Source: JAEMQF01 sp963775015 (GTDB lineage: Bacteria; Pseudomonadota; Gammaproteobacteria; Burkholderiales; Burkholderiaceae_C). Taken from it: 64,000 bases of DNA. A model generated the notes under the pieces. It searched no databases, was not told the origin of the DNA, and saw nothing but the letters and a program-made list of their open reading frames with translations. The stretch is from positions 496,001-560,000 of the forward strand of contig CAVZHI010000015.1 in assembly GCA_963775015.1 (NCBI GenBank), given 5' to 3'. A program made the translations under genes and the position numbers. Positions 15,988-26,146 of the stretch are shown here, one piece after another (position 1 is the stretch's first letter; every line of letters starts with the position of its first letter).

Positions 15988-17241
15988 ATGGCCGACATCA
16001 AGAACTACACCCTCAACTTCGGCCCGCAACACCCGGCGGCGCATGGGGTGCTGCGCCTCGTTCTGGAGCTGGACGGTGAAGTCATCCAGCGCGCCGACCC
16101 GCACATCGGCCTGCTGCACCGCGCGACGGAAAAACTCGCCGAGAGCAAGACGTTCATGCAGTCGCTGCCCTACATGGATCGCCTGGACTACGTGTCGATG
16201 ATGTGCAACGAGCACGCCTACTGCCTGGCGATCGAAAAATTGCTCGGCGTCGACGTTCCGCTGCGCGCGCAGTACATCCGCGTCATGTTCAGCGAGATCA
16301 CGCGACTGTTGAACCACCTCATGTGGCTTGGCGCGCATGGCCTGGATTGCGGCGCGATGAACATCTTCATCTACTGCTTCCGCGAGCGCGAAGACCTGTT
16401 CGACATGTACGAAGCCGCGTCGGGCGCGCGCATGCACGCAGCCTACTTCCGCCCGGGCGGCGTCTACCGGGATCTGCCCGACAGCATGCCGCAGTACAAG
16501 ACGTCGAAGATCCGCAACGCCAAGGTGACGGCAAAGCTGAACGACACCCGATCCGGGACGATGCTCGACTTCATCGATTCGTTCGTGCAGCGTTTTCCGG
16601 CCTGCGTCGACGAATACGAAACCCTGCTCACCGAGAACCGCATCTGGAAGCAGCGCACCGTGGGCATCGGCGTCGTCTCGCCCGAACGCGCCTTGAACCT
16701 GGGCTTCACTGGGCCGATGCTGCGCGGCTCGGGAATCGAATGGGACTTGCGCAGGAAGCAGCCCTACGAGGTCTACGACCAGCTCGACTTCGACATTCCC
16801 GTGGGCGTGAACGGCGACACGTACGACCGCTACCTGGTGCGAGTCGAAGAAATGCGCCAGTCGAACAAGATCATCCAGCAATGCGTCGCCTGGCTGCGCG
16901 CCAACGAAGGGCCGGTGATCACGCAGAACCACAAGGTGGCGCCGCCGCCGCGCATCGACATGAAGTCGAGCATGGAAGAGCTGATCCACCACTTCAAGCT
17001 CTTCACCGAAGGCTTTCACGTTCCCGAAGGCGAGGCCTACGCAGCGGTCGAGCACCCGAAGGGCGAGTTCGGCATCTACATCGTGAGCGACGGCGCAAAC
17101 AAGCCGTATCGCCTGAAGATTCGTGCGCCGGGTTTTGCACACCTCGCCGCGCTTGACGAGATGGCGCGTGGCCACATGATCGCCGACGCCGTGGCCGTGA
17201 TCGGCACGATGGACATCGTGTTCGGAGAGATCGATCGATGA
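15988..17241 (+). CDS. nuoD: NADH-quinone oxidoreductase subunit D
   Basis: NuoD, 417 aa, forms the quinone cavity with NuoB. Motifs: FGPQHPAAHGVLRLVLELDGE at the N-terminus (with the quinone-binding His of the beta hairpin), HIGLLHRATEKL, YVSMMCNEH, and the C-terminal DIVFGEIDR. A separate gene, not fused to nuoC. The start follows nuoC by 3 bases and the stop overlaps nuoE by 4. Confidence 0.98.
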   Translation: MADIKNYTLNFGPQHPAAHGVLRLVLELDGEVIQRADPHIGLLHRATEKLAESKTFMQSLPYMDRLDYVSMMCNEHAYCLAIEKLLGVDVPLRAQYIRVMFSEITRLLNHLMWLGAHGLDCGAMNIFIYCFREREDLFDMYEAASGARMHAAYFRPGGVYRDLPDSMPQYKTSKIRNAKVTAKLNDTRSGTMLDFIDSFVQRFPACVDEYETLLTENRIWKQRTVGIGVVSPERALNLGFTGPMLRGSGIEWDLRRKQPYEVYDQLDFDIPVGVNGDTYDRYLVRVEEMRQSNKIIQQCVAWLRANEGPVITQNHKVAPPPRIDMKSSMEELIHHFKLFTEGFHVPEGEAYAAVEHPKGEFGIYIVSDGANKPYRLKIRAPGFAHLAALDEMARGHMIADAVAVIGTMDIVFGEIDR

Positions 17242-17765
17242 GCGCCATCTTCGAACTCACCGATGCGGTGCGCCTGCGCTTCGATCGCGAAGTCGCCAAG
17301 TACCCCGCCGAGCAGCGCCAATCCGCTGTGATGGCCTGCCTGACGATCGTGCAGGAGTTGGCCGGGCATGTGTCGGGTGACGCCGAAAAACTCGTCGCGC
17401 AATACCTCGGCATGGCGCCGATTGCGGTGCACGAGGTGACGACGTTCTACAACATGTACAACCAGGCGCCGCTCGGGCGCTTCAAGCTCAACGTCTGCAC
17501 CAACTTGCCATGCCAGTTGCGCGACGGCCAGAAAGCGCTGCGCCATCTGTGCAATCGCCTCGGCGTCGATGAGGGCGGCACGACGCCGGACGGCCTGTTC
17601 ACGGTGCAGCAGAGCGAATGCCTCGGCGCCTGCGCCGACGCGCCGGTGCTGCTCGTGAACGACGTGCAGATGTGCAGCTACATGACCGCGCCACGCCTGG
17701 ACGACCTGCTCCAGACCCTGCTCGCGAGCGTCGTGGAACCGGCGCACGGCGCGGCCAAGGTGTGA
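17238..17765 (+). CDS. nuoE: NADH-quinone oxidoreductase subunit E
   Basis: NuoE, 175 aa, 24-kDa thioredoxin-like subunit that binds the off-path [2Fe-2S] cluster N1a. The four ligands are C87 and C92 (CTNLPC) and C128 and C132 (CLGAC). It pairs with NuoF in the NADH-oxidising module. ATGA overlap with nuoD; its TGA shares one base with the nuoF ATG. Confidence 0.97.
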   Translation: MSAIFELTDAVRLRFDREVAKYPAEQRQSAVMACLTIVQELAGHVSGDAEKLVAQYLGMAPIAVHEVTTFYNMYNQAPLGRFKLNVCTNLPCQLRDGQKALRHLCNRLGVDEGGTTPDGLFTVQQSECLGACADAPVLLVNDVQMCSYMTAPRLDDLLQTLLASVVEPAHGAAKV

Positions 17766-19146
17766 TGGCGATGCTCAACCTTTCGCGTTTTCAATCCGAC
17801 GGCAAGCTCACCTGCTTTCACGGCAGGCACATCGGCGCACAAATCTATGCGGACCTGAACGGCAGCAACTGGCGCCTGAAAGATTACGAAGCGCGCGGCG
17901 GTTACCAGGCGCTGCGCAAAGTGCTTGGCAAGAGCGTCGGCAAAGCGCAAGGCGAAAACGCAGGCGAGGGCATGACCCGGAACAGGTGATCGCCGAGGTC
18001 AAGGCGTCGAGCCTGCGCGGGCGCGGCGGCGCGGGTTTTCCGACCGGCTTGAAGTGGAGCTTCATGCCGCGCCTGTACCCCGGCGCGAAGTACCTCGTGT
18101 GCAACTCCGACGAAGGCGAGCCCGGCACGTGCAAGGACCGGGATTTGCTGATGTTCAACCCGCACGCCGTGATCGAAGGCATGGCGATCGCCGCTTACGC
18201 GATGGGTGCTGCGGTCGGCTACAACTACATCCACGGCGAAATCTTCGAGGTCTACCGGCGCTTCGAAGAAGCGCTCGACGAAGCGCGCGCCGCGGGTTAC
18301 CTCGGCGCGAACCTGCTGGGATCCAACTTCAATTTCCAGCTCCACGCGACGCATGGCTTTGGCGCCTACATTTGCGGCGAAGAAACGGCGCTGCTCGAAT
18401 CGCTCGAGGGCAAGAAGGGCCAGCCGCGCTTCAAGCCGCCGTTCCCGGCGAGCTATGGGCTGTACGGCAAGCCGACGACGATCAACAACACGGAAACGTT
18501 CGCTGCGGTGCCGTGGATCATCCGCAACGGCGGACAGGCTTACCTGGAGGTCGGCAAGCCGAACAATGGCGGAACGAAGATCTACTCCGTCGTCGGCGAC
18601 GTGGAGTTGCCCGGCAACTATGAAGTGCCGCTGGGCACGCCGTTTCCGAAGCTGCTGGAACTCGCCGGTGGCGTGCGCGGCGCTGCGCACGGGCGCAAGC
18701 TGAAGGCGGTGATCCCCGGGGGCTCATCCGCTCCGGTGTGCACCGCGGCGACGATGATGGACTGCACGATGGACTACGACAGCATCGCCAAGGCCGGCTC
18801 GATGCTCGGCTCGGGCGCGGTGATCGTGATGGACGATACGCGCTGCATGGTGAAGAGCCTGTTGCGGCTGTCCTACTTCTACACCCACGAGTCGTGCGGC
18901 CAGTGCACGCCGTGTCGCGAGGGCACCGGGTGGCTGTACCGCATGGTGCACCGAATCGAACATGGGCAGGGGCGAATGGCGGACATCGACCTGCTCAATT
19001 CGGTGTCCGACAACATCCAGGGCCGCACCATCTGCGCCCTCGGCGACGCGGCGGCGATGCCGGTGCGCGCCATGATCAAGAATTTCCGCGACGAGTTCGT
19101 GCATCACATCGAGCACAAGACTTGCGTCGTCCCGGCGTATGTCTGA
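17765..19146 (+). CDS. nuoF: NADH-quinone oxidoreductase subunit F (frame broken as read)
   Basis: NuoF binds NADH, FMN and the [4Fe-4S] cluster N3. The first 70 codons (17765 on: HIGAQIYADLNGSNWRLKDY, ARGGYQALRKVLG) are in one frame and stop early at 17987-17989. From 17977 the next frame continues the family sequence PEQVIAEVKASSLRGRGGAG into the FMN/NADH site, and later ESCGQCTPCREGTGW. One C missing from the C-run at 17976-17978 explains it (GMT-PEQ). As written, a GTG at 17986 could start a truncated 386-aa product. Since the other 13 nuo genes are intact, a base-calling error is the likeliest cause. Confidence 0.9.
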
Positions 19147-19154
19147 GCAGCAGC

Positions 19155-21524
19155 ATGATTGAAATCGAACTCGACGGGCGCAAGGTCCAGGTGGCCGAGG
19201 GCAGCGTGATCATGCACGCCGCCGACCAATGCGGCACCTACATCCCGCACTTCTGCTATCACAAGAAACTCTCGATCGCGGCGAACTGCCGCATGTGCCT
19301 GGTCGACATCGAAAAAGCGCCCAAGCCGATGCCGGCGTGCGCGACGCCGGTCACCCAAGGCATGATCGTTCGCACCAAGAGCGAGAAGGCGATCCAGGCG
19401 CAAAAGAGCGTGATGGAGTTTCTGCTCATCAACCATCCGCTCGATTGCCCGATTTGCGACCAAGGCGGCGAGTGCCAGCTGCAGGACCTGGCCGTGGGTT
19501 ACGGTGGGTCGGCGTCGCGCTACACCGAAGAAAAGCGCGTCGTCTTCCACAAGGACGTCGGGCCGCTCGTGTCGATGGAAGAGATGAGCCGCTGCATCCA
19601 CTGCACGCGCTGCGTTCGCTTCGGCCAGGAAGTCGCCGGCGTGATGGAACTGGGGATGATCCACCGCGGCGAGCACAGCGAGATCACGACGATCGCCGGC
19701 GAGACGATCGACTCCGAACTGTCGGGCAACATGATCGACATCTGCCCCGTCGGTGCGCTCACGAGCAAGCCGTTTCGCTACCGCGCGCGGACCTGGGAGC
19801 TGTCGCGCCGCAAGAGCATCAGCCCGCACGACAGCACCGGGACGAATCTCGTGATCCAGGTGAAGAGCAACCAGGTGATGCGGGTCGTTCCGCTCGAAAA
19901 CGAAGCCGTCAACGAATGCTGGATCGCGGACCGGGATCGCTTTTCCTACGAGGCATTGAACGGCGACGCGCGCCTCACCGCGCCGATGATCAAGCAGGGC
20001 GGCGAGTGGAAAACCGTCTCCTGGACTGCGGCGCTCGAGTATGTGGCGCGCAGCGTCACGCAGATTTCGCTCGATCACGGGGCGCACAGCATCGGCGCGC
20101 TCGGCAACGCGCACAGCACGGTCGAAGAACTGCATTTGCTGAAGAAACTCGTGCACGGCCTGGGCAGCGCGAACCTTGATTTCCGCACCCGTCACGCCGA
20201 TTTCGCGAACCTCACGCTGAGTCCGCGCGACGCGCCCACGGCGCGCTGGCTCGGCATGCCGATCGCCGCGCTGTCGACATTGCAATCCGCGCTCGTGATC
20301 GGCTCGTTCCTGCGCAAGGACCATCCCCTGTTCGCGCAGCGCCTGCGCCAGGCGGCGCGCAAGGGTGCGAAGGTGCACAGCGTGCATTCGCTGCAGGACG
20401 ACTGGCTGATGCCGATGGCACCCGGAATCGTCGCCGCGCCAAGCCGCTGGGTTCAATCGCTCGCCGACGTGGCAGCAGGCGTCGCTCAGGCCGCAGGTGT
20501 CGCGCCGCCGATGCCGGGGCAGCCGAGCGCCGCGGCGCAGGCGATCGCCGATTCGCTGCTCGGCGCAGAGCGCAAGGCGGTGCTTCTCGGCAATCCGGCT
20601 GCACAGCATCCGCAGGCCGGCGCCTTGCTGGCACTCGCCAATTGGATCGCCGCGCACACCGGCGCGAACGTGGGCTACCTCACTGAAGGAGCGAACAGCG
20701 TCGGCGCACAACTGGTCGGCGTGCTGCCGAGTCGGATGAGCGGGAAAGACGGCTTGAATGCCGGGCAGATGCTTGGCCGCGCGCCGCTGCCGCTGAAAGC
20801 GCTGCTGCTGCTCGACGTGGACCCGCTGCTCGACGCCGCGGATCCGGCCGCCGCCGAGTCTGCGCTGCGCGCCGCGGAGTTCGTCGTCGCGATGGGTTCG
20901 ATGCGGCCGCATTCGCTCGACCATGTCGATGTGCTGTTGCCGATCGCGCCGTTCACCGAGACGTCCGGCACCTTGATCAACGCCGAAGGCCGGGTACAGA
21001 GTTTTCACGGTGTCGTGAAACCCGCTGGCGAAACGCGCCCGGGCTGGAAGGTGTTGCGTGTGCTCGGCAATTTGTTCGAACTGAGCGGCTTCGACTTCGA
21101 GACTTCGGAAGACGTGAAGCGCGAGGCCCTGGGCGACATCGCAAACCTCGCGGCGCGTCTGGACAATTCGAGCCCGACGATCGATGCCCTCGGCGCCGCC
21201 GCGGCGCCGCTGCCCGCAGCGGGAATCGAACGCATCGCCGACGTGCCGATCTACGCCGGCGACGCACTCGTGCGCCACGCCGCGGCGTTGCAAGCGACCG
21301 CCGACGCCCGGCCGCCCGTGGCCGCGCTGCCGCAAGCGTTGTGGGCGCAACTGCGCTTGAAGCCCGGCGCACTCGTGCGCATCTCGCAGGGTGCGGCGCA
21401 GGCGCTGTTGCCGGCGCGGCTCGACCCGACGCTCGCCGCGGAAACGGTTCGCATCCCCGCGGGCCACGCCGATACCGTGATCCTCGGCGCGATGTTCGGC
21501 ACGGTGCGCATCGAGGCCGCCTGA
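19155..21524 (+). CDS. nuoG: NADH-quinone oxidoreductase subunit G
   Basis: NuoG, 789 aa, 75-kDa subunit with the main electron wire. Ligands: [2Fe-2S] C34, C45, C48, C62; N5 with H94, C98, C101, C107 (HPLDCPICDQGGEC); [4Fe-4S] C147, C150, C153 and C197 (CIHCTRC..DICPVGAL). The molybdopterin-oxidoreductase-like C-terminal half is present but divergent, as usual for NuoG. The start at 19155 is 8 bases after nuoF. The last 100 residues are Ala-rich. Confidence 0.97.
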   Translation: MIEIELDGRKVQVAEGSVIMHAADQCGTYIPHFCYHKKLSIAANCRMCLVDIEKAPKPMPACATPVTQGMIVRTKSEKAIQAQKSVMEFLLINHPLDCPICDQGGECQLQDLAVGYGGSASRYTEEKRVVFHKDVGPLVSMEEMSRCIHCTRCVRFGQEVAGVMELGMIHRGEHSEITTIAGETIDSELSGNMIDICPVGALTSKPFRYRARTWELSRRKSISPHDSTGTNLVIQVKSNQVMRVVPLENEAVNECWIADRDRFSYEALNGDARLTAPMIKQGGEWKTVSWTAALEYVARSVTQISLDHGAHSIGALGNAHSTVEELHLLKKLVHGLGSANLDFRTRHADFANLTLSPRDAPTARWLGMPIAALSTLQSALVIGSFLRKDHPLFAQRLRQAARKGAKVHSVHSLQDDWLMPMAPGIVAAPSRWVQSLADVAAGVAQAAGVAPPMPGQPSAAAQAIADSLLGAERKAVLLGNPAAQHPQAGALLALANWIAAHTGANVGYLTEGANSVGAQLVGVLPSRMSGKDGLNAGQMLGRAPLPLKALLLLDVDPLLDAADPAAAESALRAAEFVVAMGSMRPHSLDHVDVLLPIAPFTETSGTLINAEGRVQSFHGVVKPAGETRPGWKVLRVLGNLFELSGFDFETSEDVKREALGDIANLAARLDNSSPTIDALGAAAAPLPAAGIERIADVPIYAGDALVRHAAALQATADARPPVAALPQALWAQLRLKPGALVRISQGAAQALLPARLDPTLAAETVRIPAGHADTVILGAMFGTVRIEAA

Positions 21525-21526
21525 AC

Positions 21527-22591
21527 ATGCTCGAGGACTTTCAATCCTTCGGCGGCGAGCTGCTCGGCGGCGCCTGGCCCGTGGTCTGGGCGCTGATCAA
21601 GATCATCGCCGTCGTCGCGCCGTTGATGCTCTGCGTCGCCTATTTGACGCTGTGGGAGCGCGTCGCGATCGGCTGGTCGCAGTTGCGCCCCGGGCCGAAC
21701 CGCGTCGGCCCACGCGGCTGGCTCACCCCCATCGCCGACGCGATCAAGCTCCTGTTCAAGGAAATCATCGTCCCCACGGCGGCGAACCGCGGGCTGTTTT
21801 TCCTCGGCCCGATCATGACGATCATGCCCTCGCTCGCGGCGTGGGTCGTCGTTCCGTTCGGGCCCGAAGTGGCGCTCGCCGACATCAACGCCGGCTTGCT
21901 CTTCCTGATGGCGATCACGTCGATGGAGGTCTACGGCGTCATCATCGCCGGCTGGGCGTCGAATTCGAAGTACGCGTTTCTTGGCGCCTTGCGCGCGTCG
22001 GCGCAAATGGTGAGTTACGAGATCGCGATGGGCTTTGCGCTCGTCGTCGTGCTCATGGTCTCGGCGAGCCTGAACATGACCGACATCGTTCTCGGCCAGG
22101 GCAAGGGAATGTTCGCCGACAAAGGCCTGAACTTCCTGAGCTGGAACTGGCTGCCGCTGCTGCCGATCTTCGGCGTCTACCTGATCGCGGGAATCGCCGA
22201 AACGAACCGCCATCCGTTCGACGTCGTCGAGGGCGAGTCGGAAATCGTCGCCGGCCACATGGTCGAGTACTCCGGGATGGCGTTTGCGATGTTTTTCCTC
22301 GCCGAGTACGCAAACATCATTCTGGTGTCGACGCTCGCGTCGATCATGTTCCTCGGCGGCTGGTTGCCGCCCATCGAGAGCCAGTTCTTCACCGCGATTC
22401 CGGGCTGGATCTGGCTCGGCCTGAAGACCTTTGCCATTTGCACACTCTTCCTCTGGGTGCGCGCCACGTTCCCGCGTTTCCGTTACGACCAGATCATGCG
22501 CCTGGGCTGGAAGATCTTCATCCCGCTCACGCTCGTCTGGCTCGTGGTCGTGGGCCTGTGGATTCAATCGCCCTGGAACATCTGGAACTGA
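21527..22591 (+). CDS. nuoH: NADH-quinone oxidoreductase subunit H
   Basis: NuoH, 354 aa, eight-helix membrane subunit that forms the entrance to the quinone channel and the E-channel. Signatures: RPGPNRVGPRGWLTPIADAIKLLFKE near the N-terminus and AGIAETNRHPFDVVEGESEIVAG with its acidic residues, then VRATFPRFRYDQIMRLGWK. Two bases separate it from nuoG. Confidence 0.98.
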   Translation: MLEDFQSFGGELLGGAWPVVWALIKIIAVVAPLMLCVAYLTLWERVAIGWSQLRPGPNRVGPRGWLTPIADAIKLLFKEIIVPTAANRGLFFLGPIMTIMPSLAAWVVVPFGPEVALADINAGLLFLMAITSMEVYGVIIAGWASNSKYAFLGALRASAQMVSYEIAMGFALVVVLMVSASLNMTDIVLGQGKGMFADKGLNFLSWNWLPLLPIFGVYLIAGIAETNRHPFDVVEGESEIVAGHMVEYSGMAFAMFFLAEYANIILVSTLASIMFLGGWLPPIESQFFTAIPGWIWLGLKTFAICTLFLWVRATFPRFRYDQIMRLGWKIFIPLTLVWLVVVGLWIQSPWNIWN

Positions 22592-22596
22592 ACGCC

Positions 22597-23100
22597 ATGG
22601 CTGCCGCATCGACATCACCGCTGAAAGCCTTCTTCTCGAGCTTCATGCTCACCGAGCTGTTCAAGGGCATGGCGCTGACCGGAAAATACTTCCTGTCGCG
22701 CAAGATCACGGTGCAATACCCGGAAGAGAAGACGCCGCTGTCGCCACGCTTTCGCGGCCTGCACGCGCTGCGCCGCTATGAGAACGGCGAGGAGCGCTGC
22801 ATCGCGTGCAAGTTGTGCGAAGCGGTGTGCCCGGCGATGGCGATCACGATCGAGAGCGAAGTACGCGGCGACGGCTCCCGGCGCACGACGCGCTACGACA
22901 TCGACATGACGAAGTGCATCTTCTGCGGTTTCTGCGAAGAGAGCTGCCCGGTCGATTCGATCGTCGAGACGCACATCTTCGAGTACCACGGCGAGAAGCG
23001 CGGCGACCTGTATTTCACGAAAGACATGCTGCTCGCCGTGGGCGACCGCTACGAGAGCGAAATCGCGCAAGCGCGCCGCGCCGACGCGAAGTACCGTTGA
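22597..23100 (+). CDS. nuoI: NADH-quinone oxidoreductase subunit I
   Basis: NuoI, 167 aa, ferredoxin-like subunit carrying clusters N6a and N6b. The two 8Fe motifs are C68-x2-C71-x2-C74-x3-C78 (CIACKLCEAVCP) and C107-x2-C110-x2-C113-x3-C117 (CIFCGFCEESCP). An amphipathic N-terminal helix anchors it to the membrane. It starts 5 bases after nuoH. Confidence 0.98.
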   Translation: MAAASTSPLKAFFSSFMLTELFKGMALTGKYFLSRKITVQYPEEKTPLSPRFRGLHALRRYENGEERCIACKLCEAVCPAMAITIESEVRGDGSRRTTRYDIDMTKCIFCGFCEESCPVDSIVETHIFEYHGEKRGDLYFTKDMLLAVGDRYESEIAQARRADAKYR

Positions 23101-23134
23101 CCCGCGCCGAACATCCTTCCGCCGCAAGCCCCAC

Positions 23135-23770
23135 GTGAACACGACGACCGCTCTCTTCTACGCCTTCTCGGCGGTGCTGCTGCTCGCCAGCCTGAGGGTG
23201 ATCACGGCGCGCAGCGCGGTGCACTCTGCGCTTTTTCTCGTGCTCGCGTTCTTCAGCGCGGCGTGCATCTGGATGTTGCTGCGCGCCGAGTTCCTGGCGA
23301 TTGCGCTCGTGCTCGTCTACGTCGGCGCCGTGATGGTGTTGTTCCTGTTCGTCGTGATGATGCTGGACGCCAACGCCGACACGATTCGCGAGGGATTCTG
23401 GAAGCACTTTCCGCTCGCCGCGTTCGTCGGCGTCGTGATCGCGCTGGAGATGGCCGCCGTGCTGCTGCCGGGCTTTCGCGGTTCCGACGCGGTGCAGGCG
23501 AGCGCGGCCGAGTTGAAGATGGGCAACACCAAGCTGCTCGGCGTCGAGGTCTACACGAACTATCTGTACCCGCTGCAGATCGCCGCCGTGCTGCTGCTCG
23601 TCGCGATCATCGCGGCGATTGCGCTGACGCTGCGCAAGCGCAAGGATTCGAAGTACCTCGACCCGTCGCAGCAGGTCCGGGCGCGCAAGGCAGACCGGGT
23701 TCGCATCGTCGACATGAAGTCGGTGCCGCGCGAGAGCGGCACGGCGCGCGCCCCCGGGGAACAGGGATGA
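23135..23770 (+). CDS. nuoJ: NADH-quinone oxidoreductase subunit J
   Basis: NuoJ, 211 aa, five-helix antiporter-adjacent membrane subunit with the pi-bulge helix VYVGAVMVLFLFVVMMLD. It starts at GTG 23135 (MNTTTALFYAFSAVLLLASL). The C-terminal tail after the last helix (about 170-211) is basic and soluble. The 34-base gap before it is the longest in the first part of the operon. It overlaps nuoK by four bases. Confidence 0.95.
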   Translation: MNTTTALFYAFSAVLLLASLRVITARSAVHSALFLVLAFFSAACIWMLLRAEFLAIALVLVYVGAVMVLFLFVVMMLDANADTIREGFWKHFPLAAFVGVVIALEMAAVLLPGFRGSDAVQASAAELKMGNTKLLGVEVYTNYLYPLQIAAVLLLVAIIAAIALTLRKRKDSKYLDPSQQVRARKADRVRIVDMKSVPRESGTARAPGEQG

Positions 23771-24099
23771 CGATGGGCACGTCCGTCACGCTCGGCCACT
23801 ACCTGTCGCTCGGCGCGATGCTGTTCGCGATATCCGTGATCGGCATCTACCTGAACCGGAAGAACCTGATCGTCCTGTTGATGGCGATCGAACTCATGCT
23901 GCTCGCGGTGAACCTGAACTTCGTCGCGTTCTCGCACTACCTGCCGGCCTCCGCTGATCGCATGGCGGGCCAGGTGTTCGTCTTCTTCATTCTCACCGTC
24001 GCGGCGGCCGAGTCGGCGATCGGCCTGGCGATCCTGGTCGTGCTGTTCCGCAACCGGGCGTCGATCAACGTCGACGAAATGGATTCGCTGAAGGGCTAG
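23767..24099 (+). CDS. nuoK: NADH-quinone oxidoreductase subunit K
   Basis: NuoK, 110 aa, three-helix proton-path subunit (MrpC-like). It shows GIYLNRKNLIVLLMAIELML with the two conserved membrane glutamates (one in IELM, the next in VAAAESAIGLAI). The start at 23767 overlaps the nuoJ stop (ATGA); a second Met two codons on is possible. Twelve bases to nuoL. Confidence 0.97.
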   Translation: MTMGTSVTLGHYLSLGAMLFAISVIGIYLNRKNLIVLLMAIELMLLAVNLNFVAFSHYLPASADRMAGQVFVFFILTVAAAESAIGLAILVVLFRNRASINVDEMDSLKG

Positions 24100-24111
24100 C
24101 GCCCGATCTCT

Positions 24112-26124
24112 ATGTCCGCACCCTTGTCCACCCAACTCCTGCTCGTGGTGCCGCTCGCGCCGCTCGTGGGTGCCGTCGCCGCGGGCCTGTTCGGCAAGAC
24201 GATCGGCAGGCGCGGCGCGCACAGCGTTGCGATCCTCGGCGTGTTGATCTCGTTCGTGATCTCGATGCTGACGTGGAAGGCGGTCGCGTTCGACGGCGCG
24301 CGCCTGAACGCGAGCGTCTACGAGTGGATGGTGCTCGGCGACCTGAAGATGGAGATCGGCTTCCTCATCGACGGCCTGTCGGCGATGATGATGTGCGTCG
24401 TCAGCTTCGTCTCGCTGATGGTGCACGTCTACACCATCGGCTACATGGCAGAGGATGAGGGCTACCAGCGCTTCTTCAGCTACATCTCGCTCTTCACGTT
24501 CTCGATGCTGATGCTCGTCATGAGCAACAACTTCCTGCAGCTGTTCTTCGGCTGGGAAGCGGTGGGGTTGGTGTCTTACCTGCTGATCGGCTTCTGGTAC
24601 ACGCGGCCGACTGCGGTGTTCGCGAACCTGAAAGCGTTTCTCGTGAACCGGGTCGGCGACTTCGGCTTCATCCTCGGCATCGGCCTGATCGTCGCCTTCG
24701 CCGGAACCCTCGACTACGCGCAGACTTTTGCCAAGGGCCCGGAACTCGCCAAGCTGATGTTCCCCGGAAGCGGCTGGATGCTCATCACCGTGATCTGCAT
24801 CTGCCTGTTCATCGGCGCGATGGGCAAGAGCGCGCAATTCCCGCTGCATGTGTGGCTGCCCGATTCGATGGAAGGCCCGACGCCGATTTCGGCGCTGATT
24901 CACGCCGCGACGATGGTCACTGCCGGGATCTTCATGGTCGCGCGAATGTCGCCGCTGTTCGAGTTGTCGGACACCGCGCTCAGCTTTGTGCTCGTGATCG
25001 GCGCGATCACGGCGCTCTTCATGGGGTTTCTCGGCATCATCCAGAACGACATCAAGCGTGTCGTCGCTTACTCGACGCTGAGCCAGCTCGGCTACATGAC
25101 GGTGGCCCTGGGCGCATCGGCGTATTCGGTCGCGGTGTTCCACCTCATGACGCACGCCTTCTTCAAGGCGCTGCTGTTCCTCGCCGCGGGCTCGGTGATC
25201 ATCGGCATGCACCATGACCAGGACATCCGCAACATGGGCGGCCTGCGCAAGTACATGCCGATCACGTGGATCACGTCGCTCGTCGGGTCGCTGGCGCTGA
25301 TCGGCACGCCATTCTTTGCCGGTTTCTACTCGAAGGACAGCATCATCGAAGCGGTGCATGCGAGCCATCTCGCCGGTTCCGGGTTTGCCTACTTCGCCGT
25401 CGCGGCGGGCGTATTCGTCACTGCGTTCTATTCGTTTCGCATGTACTTCCTCGTGTTCCACGGCGCGGCGCGCTTTCACCACAAACCTTTCCCTGGGGCA
25501 CACGATCACCACGATGACCACGCCGCGCACCAAGACCCGCATGAGTCACCGTGGGTCGTGTGGCTGCCGCTCGTGCTGCTGGCAATTCCCTCCGTCGTGA
25601 TCGGCTACCTGACGATCCAGCCGATGCTGTTCGGCGACTTCATGAAGGACTCGATCACCGTGGATGCGACGCGTCACGGCGCGATGGCCGAGATTGGCGC
25701 GAATTTCCACGGCGCCGCGGCGATGGCGCTGCACGGTTTCACCACCTTGCCGTTCTGGTTTGCGCTGGCCGGCGTCGTGCTGGCGTGGTACTTCTACTTG
25801 CGCAACCCGGCGGTTCCGGCGGCGATCAAGGCGCGTTTCGAGACCGTCTACCGGATCCTCGACAACAAGTACTACATGGATTGGTTCAACGAGAACGTGC
25901 TCGCTCCGGCGGCGCGCCGTTTGGGCATGGGGCTGTGGCAAGGCGGTGATGTGGCCATCATCGACGGCGCGATCAACGGCTCGGCGCGTGGCGTCGGCGG
26001 CGTGGCGGCGCTGACGCGATTGCTGCAGAACGGCTACCTGTACTGGTACGCGCTCGTGATGATCGTCGGCGTCGTCGGCCTCATGACGTGGCAGTTGTGG
26101 CCTTACCTTCTCGGCGCGAAATGA
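24112..26124 (+). CDS. nuoL: NADH-quinone oxidoreductase subunit L
   Basis: NuoL, 670 aa, the distal antiporter-like subunit with about 16 helices and a lateral C-terminal helix. Motifs: FFGWEAVGLVSYLLIGFW with the essential Glu, QFPLHVWLPDSMEGPTPISALIHAATMV, and VAYSTLSQLGYM. An odd His/Asp-rich cytoplasmic loop (HDHHDDHAAHQDPHE, about 464-478) is a usual burkholderial feature. It is separated from nuoM by 112 bases that hold a REP palindrome pair. Confidence 0.98.
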   Translation: MSAPLSTQLLLVVPLAPLVGAVAAGLFGKTIGRRGAHSVAILGVLISFVISMLTWKAVAFDGARLNASVYEWMVLGDLKMEIGFLIDGLSAMMMCVVSFVSLMVHVYTIGYMAEDEGYQRFFSYISLFTFSMLMLVMSNNFLQLFFGWEAVGLVSYLLIGFWYTRPTAVFANLKAFLVNRVGDFGFILGIGLIVAFAGTLDYAQTFAKGPELAKLMFPGSGWMLITVICICLFIGAMGKSAQFPLHVWLPDSMEGPTPISALIHAATMVTAGIFMVARMSPLFELSDTALSFVLVIGAITALFMGFLGIIQNDIKRVVAYSTLSQLGYMTVALGASAYSVAVFHLMTHAFFKALLFLAAGSVIIGMHHDQDIRNMGGLRKYMPITWITSLVGSLALIGTPFFAGFYSKDSIIEAVHASHLAGSGFAYFAVAAGVFVTAFYSFRMYFLVFHGAARFHHKPFPGAHDHHDDHAAHQDPHESPWVVWLPLVLLAIPSVVIGYLTIQPMLFGDFMKDSITVDATRHGAMAEIGANFHGAAAMALHGFTTLPFWFALAGVVLAWYFYLRNPAVPAAIKARFETVYRILDNKYYMDWFNENVLAPAARRLGMGLWQGGDVAIIDGAINGSARGVGGVAALTRLLQNGYLYWYALVMIVGVVGLMTWQLWPYLLGAK

Positions 26125-26146
26125 CGCCGCTGTATGGCCCGAATCC

